The notes under the pieces: generated by a model | What the model was told of the DNA's origin: nothing | The model's input: the letters and a program-made list of their open reading frames with translations, nothing else | Databases searched by the model: none | Assembly: GCA_963724065.1 (NCBI GenBank) | Contig: CAVRTB010000004.1 | Span: 124,001-188,000 of the forward strand | Length of the DNA: 64,000 bases | Direction of reading: 5' to 3' | From: DASRIA01 sp963724065 | Lineage (GTDB): Bacteria; Actinomycetota; Thermoleophilia; Solirubrobacterales; JBBDJG01 | Translations under genes and position numbers: made by a program | Part shown: positions 58,431 through 64,000 of the stretch, in pieces | How positions within the stretch are numbered: position 1 is the stretch's first letter | Layout: each line of letters opens with the position of its first letter

Positions 58431-60413
58431 CTACGCCCTGTGCAGCGCGTCCCGGCGGTCGAGCGCGCCGAGCACCCGCTCGGTGACCCGCTCCGCGGTG
58501 AGACCGACCTCCTCGTGCAGGAGCGCGGGCTTGCCGTGCGTCACGTAGCGGTCCGGTAGCCCGAAGCGGATCACGGCCGGCCCCGCGGCCAGCGTGCCCG
58601 AATCGGACAGGTGCTCGAGCACCGCGGAGCCGAACCCACCGGCGAGCACGTTCTCCTCGATCGTGACAAGCAGATCGTGGCCCGCGGCGAGGGAGTGCAG
58701 CAGCTCTCGGTCGAGCGGCTTCGCGAAGCGCGCGTCGCAGACCGTGGGCTCCACGCCGCGCTCGCGCAGCGCCGCTGCCGCGTCGAGCGCGATCTGGACG
58801 CCGGTGCCGTAGCCGACCAGCGCGACGCGCTCGCCCTTTGCGAGCGTCTCCCCCGTGCCGATCCTGATCTCCGCCGGGCGCTCGGGAAGCGGCACGCCGA
58901 TCGCCGCGCCGCGCGGGTAGCGCAGCCCGACCGGCCCGGCGTGCGCGATCGCCGTGTGGAGCATGTGCACGAGCATCGCCTCGTCGCGCGGCGCCATCAA
59001 CACGATGTTGGGGATCGCGCGCAGATAGGAGATGTCGTAGGAGCCATGGTGGGTCGGACCGTCGTCACCGACGAGGCCGGCGCGGTCCATCGCGAACACG
59101 ACGTCGAGCTGCTGGAGGCACACGTCGTGGATGATCTGGTCGTAAGCGCGCTGGAGGAACGTGGAGTAGATCGCGCAGACGGGCTTCATGCCCTCGAGCG
59201 CGAGACCGGCCGCGAACAGCACGGCGTGCTGCTCCGCGATGCCGACGTCGTAGTAGTGCTCCGGCATGTCGCGCGCCAGCTCCGCGAGGCCCGTGCCCCC
59301 CGCCATCGCCGCCGTGATGCCGATCACGCGCGGGTCGCGGCGCGCCTCCGCGACGAGCGCGCGGCCGAACACCTCGGTGTACTGGGGCGGGCCGGACGCG
59401 CTCGGCGCCTTGACCTTCGCCGGCTTCGGGGCCTCCCGGCCGCCCGCCACGCTGCCCGGCTTCGCGGCGTGCCACTTCTCCATGCCCTCGAGGCCGCCGT
59501 CCTCGGCGGGAGCGAATCCCTTGCCCTTCACCGTCTTGATGTGGACGACGACCGGCCGGTTCGCGCCAAGCGCCTGCGCGAGCGCGCGGCGCAGCGCCTT
59601 CACGTCGTGGCCGTCGATCACGCCGACGTAGGCGAGGTCGAGCTCCTCGAAGAAGAGGCCCGGGGCCCAGAAGGCCTTGATCGACTCCTTGAGCTGGGGC
59701 CCGAGGCGCTCGATCGCGTCGCCGATCCCGGCGGGCAGCCGCGTCAGGCCGGCCTCGACGGCCTCGCGCGCCTGCCAGCCGCGCGGGTGCAGCCGCAGCC
59801 GGTTGAAGTAGCGCGACAGCGCGCCGACGTTCGGCGAGATCGACATGCCGTTGTCGTTCAGCACGATCACGACCGGCGTCTCGAGGCCGCCCGCGTTCAG
59901 CAGCGCCTCGAAGTTGACGCCACCCGTCATCGCGCCGTCGCCGACGACGGCAACGACGCGGCCCTCGGGCTCGTCCCCTTCGCCGGTGATCCCCAGCGCG
60001 CGGCGCTTGCGCATCGCCTCCTTGATGCCGACCGCGTAGCTCGCGGCCGTCGACGCGTGCCCCGCGCCCATGATGTCGTGGGGCGACTCCTCGCGCGAGC
60101 AGAACGGTGCAAGGCCGCCGTAGCTGCGAATCGTCGGCAGCTCGTCGCGGCGCCCGGTCAGGACCTTGTGGGGATAGGCCTGGTGGCCGACGTCCCACAG
60201 GACCTTGTCGCGCGGGGACTCGAGCAGGCTGTGGAGCGCGACCGCCAGCTCGCACGTGCCGAGGTTCGCACCGAAGTGCCCGCCGATCTCGCCGACGGTG
60301 TCGATGATGTACTCCCTCACCTCCTGCGCGACCTGCTGGAGCTGGTCGTCGTCGAGCGACCCGAGGTCTTCGGGGCCGTCGACGCCGTCGAGCAGACGGT
60401 CACGATCGCTCAT
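58431..60413 (-). CDS. dxs: 1-deoxy-D-xylulose-5-phosphate synthase
   Basis: 660 aa from the GTG/ATG-type start at 60413, overlapping the ispA stop by one base. VGEIGGHFGANLGTCELAVA, WDVGHQAYPHKVLTGRRDEL, VVAVVGDGAMTGGVNFEALL with the GDG...N thiamin diphosphate motif (N at LNDN), HIKTVKGKGFAPAE, and in the C-terminal half DVGIAEQHAVLFAAGLA (catalytic Glu) and GDDGPTHHGSYDISYLRAIP. It condenses pyruvate and glyceraldehyde-3-phosphate, the first step of the MEP isoprenoid pathway. Placed directly after the prenyl transferase ispA, so precursor supply and chain elongation are co-transcribed. Confidence 0.95.
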   Translation of the reverse strand: MSDRDRLLDGVDGPEDLGSLDDDQLQQVAQEVREYIIDTVGEIGGHFGANLGTCELAVALHSLLESPRDKVLWDVGHQAYPHKVLTGRRDELPTIRSYGGLAPFCSREESPHDIMGAGHASTAASYAVGIKEAMRKRRALGITGEGDEPEGRVVAVVGDGAMTGGVNFEALLNAGGLETPVVIVLNDNGMSISPNVGALSRYFNRLRLHPRGWQAREAVEAGLTRLPAGIGDAIERLGPQLKESIKAFWAPGLFFEELDLAYVGVIDGHDVKALRRALAQALGANRPVVVHIKTVKGKGFAPAEDGGLEGMEKWHAAKPGSVAGGREAPKPAKVKAPSASGPPQYTEVFGRALVAEARRDPRVIGITAAMAGGTGLAELARDMPEHYYDVGIAEQHAVLFAAGLALEGMKPVCAIYSTFLQRAYDQIIHDVCLQQLDVVFAMDRAGLVGDDGPTHHGSYDISYLRAIPNIVLMAPRDEAMLVHMLHTAIAHAGPVGLRYPRGAAIGVPLPERPAEIRIGTGETLAKGERVALVGYGTGVQIALDAAAALRERGVEPTVCDARFAKPLDRELLHSLAAGHDLLVTIEENVLAGGFGSAVLEHLSDSGTLAAGPAVIRFGLPDRYVTHGKPALLHEEVGLTAERVTERVLGALDRRDALHRA

Positions 60414-61327
60414 CAGGAGTTCCTCGCGTACATGAAGTCGGTCATCAGCCTCAGGTCGGTCGCGTCGCCGGCGATCTCATCGCGCGCCGCGTCGAGTGCT
60501 GCGCGTGCGCGGTCGTGCGACCCCGCCGCCAGCTCGCGCGCCCGGTCGACGCCGAACACGCTCACGTAGGTGCGCTTGCCGAGTCGCACGTCGCTGCCCG
60601 ACGCTTTGCCCATCTCCGCCTCGGAGCCGGTCACGTCGAGGATGTCGTCGACGATCTGGAACAGCAGCCCGAGCTCGGCGGCAAAGCGCCCGAGCGCCGC
60701 GCACGCGCGCTCGCCGGCGCCGAGCAGCAGCGGCGCCACCACCACGCTCGCGCCGATCAGCTTGCCGGTCTTCAAGGAGTGCATGTGACGCAGGCCATCG
60801 GCGTCGAGGTCCGCGTCACCCGCGACGTCGACGTACTGACCGCCGACCATTCCGCCGACGCCGATCGCATCGGAGATCGCGCGCAGCGCGGAAAGGATCC
60901 GGCTCGCCTCGCCCTCCTGGCGATCGAGGATCAGCCGGTAGGCCTCGGCCATCAGGCCGTCGCCGGCGAGGATCGCCACGTTCTCGCCGTAGGTGATGTG
61001 GCAGGTCGGCCGCCCGCGACGCAGGTCATCGTCGTCCATCGCCGGCAGGTCGTCGTGGATCAGCGAGTACGTGTGCACGAGCTCGATCGCGGCGGCGGCC
61101 GGCAGCACGTCCTCGGGAGCTCCGCCGACGGCACGCGCGGCCGCCAGCGCGAGGACCGGCCGGATCCGCTTGCCGCCGGCGAGCAGCGAATAGCGCATCG
61201 CCTCGTCGAGTCCCGCGGTGGCCCGGTCGCCGGAGAACCGCAGCGACCCGAGGAAGTCGTCCGCGAGCGCACGCAGGTCGTCCGGATAGCCCGCGGGCGC
61301 CGGAGTCGTCTCGGGCGCCGACTTCAC
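60413..61327 (-). CDS. ispA: Polyprenyl (farnesyl/geranylgeranyl) diphosphate synthase
   Basis: 304 aa from a GTG at 61327, overlapping the xseB stop (GTGA). LLAGGKRIRPVLALAAA, the first aspartate motif HDDLPAMDDDDLRRGRPTCH (DD-x4-D, D92-D98), YGENVAILAGDGL, LKTGKLIGASVVVAPLLLGA and the second motif LGLLFQIVDDILDVTG are complete, as are the C-terminal GKRTYVSVFGVDRAREL parts. The insertion of two residues in the first motif is typical of bacterial short-chain synthases. Product C15 or C20 cannot be told exactly. With dxs it feeds menaquinone, carotenoid and carrier lipid synthesis. Confidence 0.9.
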   Translation of the reverse strand: MKSAPETTPAPAGYPDDLRALADDFLGSLRFSGDRATAGLDEAMRYSLLAGGKRIRPVLALAAARAVGGAPEDVLPAAAAIELVHTYSLIHDDLPAMDDDDLRRGRPTCHITYGENVAILAGDGLMAEAYRLILDRQEGEASRILSALRAISDAIGVGGMVGGQYVDVAGDADLDADGLRHMHSLKTGKLIGASVVVAPLLLGAGERACAALGRFAAELGLLFQIVDDILDVTGSEAEMGKASGSDVRLGKRTYVSVFGVDRARELAAGSHDRARAALDAARDEIAGDATDLRLMTDFMYARNS

Positions 61328-61545
61328 AGGAGCTCCTCCTGGCCCGGCGTCGCCGGGTCGCCGGGGGCGATGCGCGTCAGCCGGTCGAGCTCGACCGCGG
61401 CCTGCGAGGCCAGCTCGGCGCACTCGCCCGCCACCTGCATGGCCTCGTCGGGAGCCAGCTCCTCTGAGCGCAGCCGGCCCGCGCTCTCCTCGAGCCGCCG
61501 GGAGAGGTCCGAAAGCGTCTGGAGCGCCCGGTCGTGGTCGCTCAT
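61324..61545 (-). CDS. xseB: Exodeoxyribonuclease VII small subunit-like protein
   Basis: 73 aa, about the usual length of XseB (60-80). LQTLSDLSRRLEESAGRLRS and EELAPDEAMQVAGECAELAS are helical-hairpin segments with the spacing of XseB (L..L......L....L.L.EA...), but several signature residues differ. It lies between nusB and ispA, where XseB is usually found next to XseA. XseA itself is not in the window between these genes. It may be a bona fide small subunit with xseA elsewhere or a degenerate relic. Overlaps with both neighbours are 4 bp. Confidence 0.6.
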   Translation of the reverse strand: MSDHDRALQTLSDLSRRLEESAGRLRSEELAPDEAMQVAGECAELASQAAVELDRLTRIAPGDPATPGQEELL

Positions 61546-61991
61546 GCCGTTCCTCCGGCCGTGCCGGCGAGCCGGCGGACGACGCCGCCGAGGATGCCGT
61601 TCACGAAAGCGGGGGCGTCGGACCCGCAGTAGACCTTCGCCGTCTCGACCGCCTCGTCGATCGCGACCTCGTCGGGGACGTCCGAGCGGTGGATGATCTC
61701 GTAGAGCGCCGTGCGCAGCAGCGCACGCTCGAGCGGCGCGATGCGCTCGATCGACCAGTCGATCGCCTGGTCGGAGATCATCGCGTCGAGCTCCTCGCGG
61801 TGGCGCTCGACCCCGCGCAGCAGGTCGCTGGCGAACTCGGTCAGCGGCCCGCCCGGGACGGGTGGCTCGTCGCCGCCGGGGTGTCCCCCGGGGAACGGCC
61901 CGCGCGCGACCAGCTCCTCGATCGACGCCCCCGTCACCTCGCGCTGATAGCCGGAGAAGACGGCCGCCCTACGCTGATCGGTCCGGCGCAC
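61542..61991 (-). CDS. nusB: Transcription antitermination factor NusB
   Basis: 149 aa. The N-terminus RRTDQRRAAVFSGYQREVTG is the first helix, and the C-terminal half is typical: DQAIDWSIERIAPLERALLR, TALYEIIHRSDVPDEVAIDE, AVETAKVYCGSDAPAFVNGI and LGGVV. Between helices 1 and 3 there is a Gly/Pro-rich insertion (FPGGHPGGDEPPVPGGPL) that lengthens the loop. NusB binds boxA RNA with NusE to promote rRNA transcription. It overlaps xseB by 4 bp, and efp ends 16 bp upstream. Confidence 0.9.
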   Translation of the reverse strand: MRRTDQRRAAVFSGYQREVTGASIEELVARGPFPGGHPGGDEPPVPGGPLTEFASDLLRGVERHREELDAMISDQAIDWSIERIAPLERALLRTALYEIIHRSDVPDEVAIDEAVETAKVYCGSDAPAFVNGILGGVVRRLAGTAGGTA

Positions 61992-62007
61992 CGGTGAGCG
62001 GTCCTGC

Positions 62008-62568
62008 CTAGGCGCGCGAGACGTACTCGCGCGTCCGTGTGTCGACCTTGACGCGGTCGCCCTCGTTGACGAACAGCGGAACCTGGACGATCACCCCGGA
62101 CTCGAGGGTCGCGGGCTTGTTCCCCCCGCCGGAGACGGTGTCGCCCCGCACCCCGGGGTCGGTCTGCTTGACCTCCATCTCGATCGCGATCGGGATCTGC
62201 ACGTCGGCGGGGCGCTCGTCGACGAAGAGCACGTCGACCTCGTCGTTGGGAAGCATCCAGTCGAGCGAGTCGCCGATCACCGTCTTCGCCAGCGGGACCT
62301 GGTCGTAGTCGCTCATGTCCATCATCACGGCCTCGTCGCCGGACTCGTAGAGGTACTGCATGCGGCGCACCTCGGTGCGCACCGGCCGGACCTTCTCGCC
62401 GGCCCGGAAGGTCTTGTCGACCACGGCGCCGGTGCCGACGTTCTTGAGCTTGGAACGCACGAACGCGCCGCCCTTGCCGGGCTTCACGTGCTGGAACTCG
62501 ACGATCCTGAAGACCTGGCCCTCGAGCTCGATGTGGCTGCCGTTCTTGAACTGGTTCGTGGAGATCAC
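62008..62568 (-). CDS. efp: Elongation factor P
   Basis: 186 aa from a GTG at 62568. Three beta-barrel domains: ISTNQFKNGSHIELEGQVF, then FQHVKPGKGGAFVRSKLKNV with the modifiable Lys32 at the loop tip, the OB domain (YLYESGDEAVMMDMSDYDQV), and the C-terminal signature PATLESGVIVQVPLFVNEGD. Lys32 is of the actinobacterial type without EpmA-like genes nearby; whether it is modified is unknown. EF-P relieves ribosome stalling at polyproline. A TAGTGT -10 box lies nine bases before the GTG, so the mRNA is probably leaderless or nearly so. Confidence 0.95.
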   Translation of the reverse strand: MISTNQFKNGSHIELEGQVFRIVEFQHVKPGKGGAFVRSKLKNVGTGAVVDKTFRAGEKVRPVRTEVRRMQYLYESGDEAVMMDMSDYDQVPLAKTVIGDSLDWMLPNDEVDVLFVDERPADVQIPIAIEMEVKQTDPGVRGDTVSGGGNKPATLESGVIVQVPLFVNEGDRVKVDTRTREYVSRA

Positions 62569-62684
62569 GGGCCTCGAACACTAGTGCACGCGGCCGTAAG
62601 TTCGGTGCGGAAGCGGCCGCGGGATCTGTGCGGAACTTGCGGGCGGGTGTACTAGCGACCGCGGCCCCCGCGCACGCCCACGAG

Positions 62685-62713
62685 GGACGCCCGGCTCGTC
62701 GAGCCGGGCGTCC
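62685..62713 (-). terminator. Long GC hairpin downstream of DUF4383 gene
   Basis: GGACGCCCGGCTC and GAGCCGGGCGTCC form a perfect 13-bp stem with a GTC loop, 28 bp after the DUF4383 stop. No T tract follows on either strand, so it is an I-shaped, T-less terminator as common in actinobacteria. It separates the DUF4383 gene from efp. The 172-bp gap it lies in holds no gene. Confidence 0.7.
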
Positions 62714-62740
62714 GGGTTCGCCTGTCCGCGGGCCGGCGGA

Positions 62741-63175
62741 TCAGGTCTGGGCTGCCGGTCGCACGGCCTCGGCCGCGGGGGTGGCGAGCGCCGCCCCCAC
62801 GCCGGCCACGCCGAGCAGCAGGTGGAACACGTTGTCCTCGGTGTTGACCGGGACGATGCCGAGGATCGAGTCGCCGCTTCCGACGACGAACCCCCAAGCC
62901 GCGACGACCAGGTAGACGGCGCCCAGCACCATCGCATAGCTGCGAGCGGCATAGGCGCCCACGCCGTACGCGAGCAGGCCGAGGACGCCGGTCAGGATGT
63001 GCACGACGTTGTGCCATCCGTTGACGTCCAGGACCCCGAACACCGCGTCCCGCGCCGATTCGTCGCTAGTGAACTCGGCGTTGTAGAAGAACCCGATGAT
63101 CCCGGCGACCACGAGTACCGCTCCGACGACGCCCGCATAGAGCATCGCCGGGGTGGAACGATCTGCACGATCCAT
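62741..63175 (-). CDS. DUF4383 family membrane protein
   Basis: 144 aa. Four hydrophobic segments (about 12-32, 58-78, 84-104 and 114-134). LDVNGWHNVVHILTGVLGLL and YLVVAAWGFVVGS, then DNVFHLLLGVAGVGAAL, are the DUF4383 hallmark, with a His in each half of a repeated HNxxH/FHLLLG pattern. The family is small, membrane-bound and of unknown function, common in actinobacteria. AAAGGAG five bases before the ATG supports the start. It sits between the peptidase and efp, where most actinobacteria have no gene, so it is probably an insertion into the conserved order. Confidence 0.85.
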   Translation of the reverse strand: MDRADRSTPAMLYAGVVGAVLVVAGIIGFFYNAEFTSDESARDAVFGVLDVNGWHNVVHILTGVLGLLAYGVGAYAARSYAMVLGAVYLVVAAWGFVVGSGDSILGIVPVNTEDNVFHLLLGVAGVGAALATPAAEAVRPAAQT

Positions 63176-63259
63176 GGTTGCTCCTTTCGTACTTCGTAAC
63201 TAAAGTCACATAACCCCGGCGAGCTCCGAAGTAACCCTGATTGCAGCGATTTCGCCCGC

Positions 63260-64000
63260 TCAGACGGTGATGAGGTCCTTCGGGATCGAGGTGAGCACCT
63301 CCGGCCCCGCGGGGCCGACCACCACGAGGTCCTCGATCCGCACTCCGAAGCGGCCCGGGACGTACACCCCGGGCTCGACCGTCACCACGTTGCCCGACTC
63401 GAGGTCGCCCTCGGCGGAGGGAGCGATCCGCGGAGCCTCGTGGATCTCGAGGCCCACCCCGTGCCCCAGCCCATGGCCGAACTGGTCTCCCCGTCCCGCC
63501 GCGGCGATCAGGCCGCGGGCGACGCCGTCCACGTCGCGCACGCCGGCGCCCGAGCGAACCGCCGCGAGCGCGGCCGCCTGCGCGGAGCGCACGAGCTCGT
63601 AGACCTCGGTGGCCTCGTCGCCCGGGTCGCCGGTCGCGAAAGTTCGCGTGCAGTCCGAGCAGTAGGAATCGCGCAGGCAGCCGAGATCGACGACCACCAG
63701 CGAGTCGCGCAGGATCGTGGCATCGCGCCGCGGCTCGGCATGGGGCAGGGCGCCGTTGTCGGCGGCGGCGACGATCGCCGGGAACGACAGCCCGTCGGCG
63801 CCGAGGTCCTTCGCGCGGCGCTCGAGCGCGAGCGCGACCTCGTGCTCGGTGTGGCCGGCAAGGCCGAAGTCGGAGATCAGCCAGCGGTAGACCTCGTCCG
63901 CGAGCGCGGCGGCGCCGCGCACGGCCGCGATCTCGGCGTCGTCCTTGACGGCCCGTAGCTGCTCGACCAACCCGCTCGAGGGGACCAGCTCGGCGTCGTC
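63260..64000 (-). CDS. M24 family Xaa-Pro peptidase (N-terminus outside window)
   Basis: About 247 C-terminal residues are visible, and the frame runs open to the right edge. The pita-bread catalytic domain has the complete metal set: VVVDLGCLRDSYCSDCTRTF (two Asp), GHGLGHGVGLEIHEAP (His), NVVTVEPGVYVPG (Glu) and VRIEDLVVV (Glu). EQLRAVKDDAEIAAVRGAAA is the usual start of the domain. The N-terminal creatinase-like domain is cut off. A PepQ/PepP-like prolidase gene directly before efp is a widespread bacterial order. Confidence 0.88.
   Translation of the reverse strand, partial: DDAELVPSSGLVEQLRAVKDDAEIAAVRGAAALADEVYRWLISDFGLAGHTEHEVALALERRAKDLGADGLSFPAIVAAADNGALPHAEPRRDATILRDSLVVVDLGCLRDSYCSDCTRTFATGDPGDEATEVYELVRSAQAAALAAVRSGAGVRDVDGVARGLIAAAGRGDQFGHGLGHGVGLEIHEAPRIAPSAEGDLESGNVVTVEPGVYVPGRFGVRIEDLVVVGPAGPEVLTSIPKDLITV

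Overview
The window is about 70% G+C with dense, overlapping genes. GTG and TTG starts are frequent, and several start codons sit 6-8 nt after a -10 box (leaderless mRNAs). Gene content and order are those of a deep-branching actinobacterium: dgt-dnaG-rpoD, recN-steA-mctB-pyrG-nudix-xerD, efp-nusB-xseB-ispA-dxs-tlyA-nadK, plus DUF3866, DUF5679, DUF4383 and F420-type LLM proteins. My best guess is class Thermoleophilia (Solirubrobacterales or a relative), inferred from style and synteny rather than from a search. There are no insertion sequences, phage genes or CRISPR arrays.

Region 1 (1-15.8 kb) is mixed-strand accessory metabolism: an edge-truncated sulfotransferase, a secreted phosphoesterase with RTX repeats, a YkgJ protein, a YceH protein, a saccharopine-dehydrogenase-like reductase, a PadR/membrane-protein pair under a promoter-covering palindrome, tRNA(CAU), a DUF1295 protein, an alpha/beta hydrolase, a divergent pair (thioredoxin-like lipoprotein plus HExxH protein versus acyl-CoA ligase plus SDR), an LLM oxidoreductase with a glycosyltransferase, and a 48-aa zinc-ribbon gene.

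Region 2 (15.9-23.3 kb) carries two large secreted proteins that share a C-terminal domain, a lipoprotein, membrane and hypothetical genes, tRNA-Asn and a secreted beta-helix protein. Region 3 (23.3-32.1 kb, minus strand) is one tightly packed informational operon, recO-ppdK-glycosyltransferase-SnoaL-dgt-dnaG-rpoD. Region 4 (32.2-35.4 kb) holds a glutaredoxin behind a structured leader, a propeller-like hypothetical, a frameshifted P1 peptidase and mutM.

Region 5 (35.4-42.1 kb) is the most unusual part: four tandem, translationally coupled paralogues (D-C-B-A) made of a signal peptide, a TolB-type propeller and the same C-terminal domain found in region 2. All six copies end in QG/PG-(V/L)-F-(V/I)-P followed by the stop. 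Two of the four share 687 bp that are nearly identical, and all four carry single-base frameshifts. I know no name for this domain; it looks like a secretion, anchoring or capping module used by one genome on several secreted scaffolds.

Region 6 (42.1-64 kb, mostly minus strand) is a long conserved housekeeping array: xerD, SRPBCC, NUDIX, DUF3866, M20 peptidase, pyrG, a MraY/WecA-like transferase, mctB-like, steA-like, recN, nadK, tlyA, dxs, ispA, xseB, nusB, efp, a DUF4383 protein and an edge-truncated M24 peptidase. Plus-strand insertions are a carotenoid oxygenase, a truncated LLM gene remnant, a small membrane protein with a strong terminator, and a PepSY/GT-C membrane protein. No intergenic stretch exceeds 300 bases.
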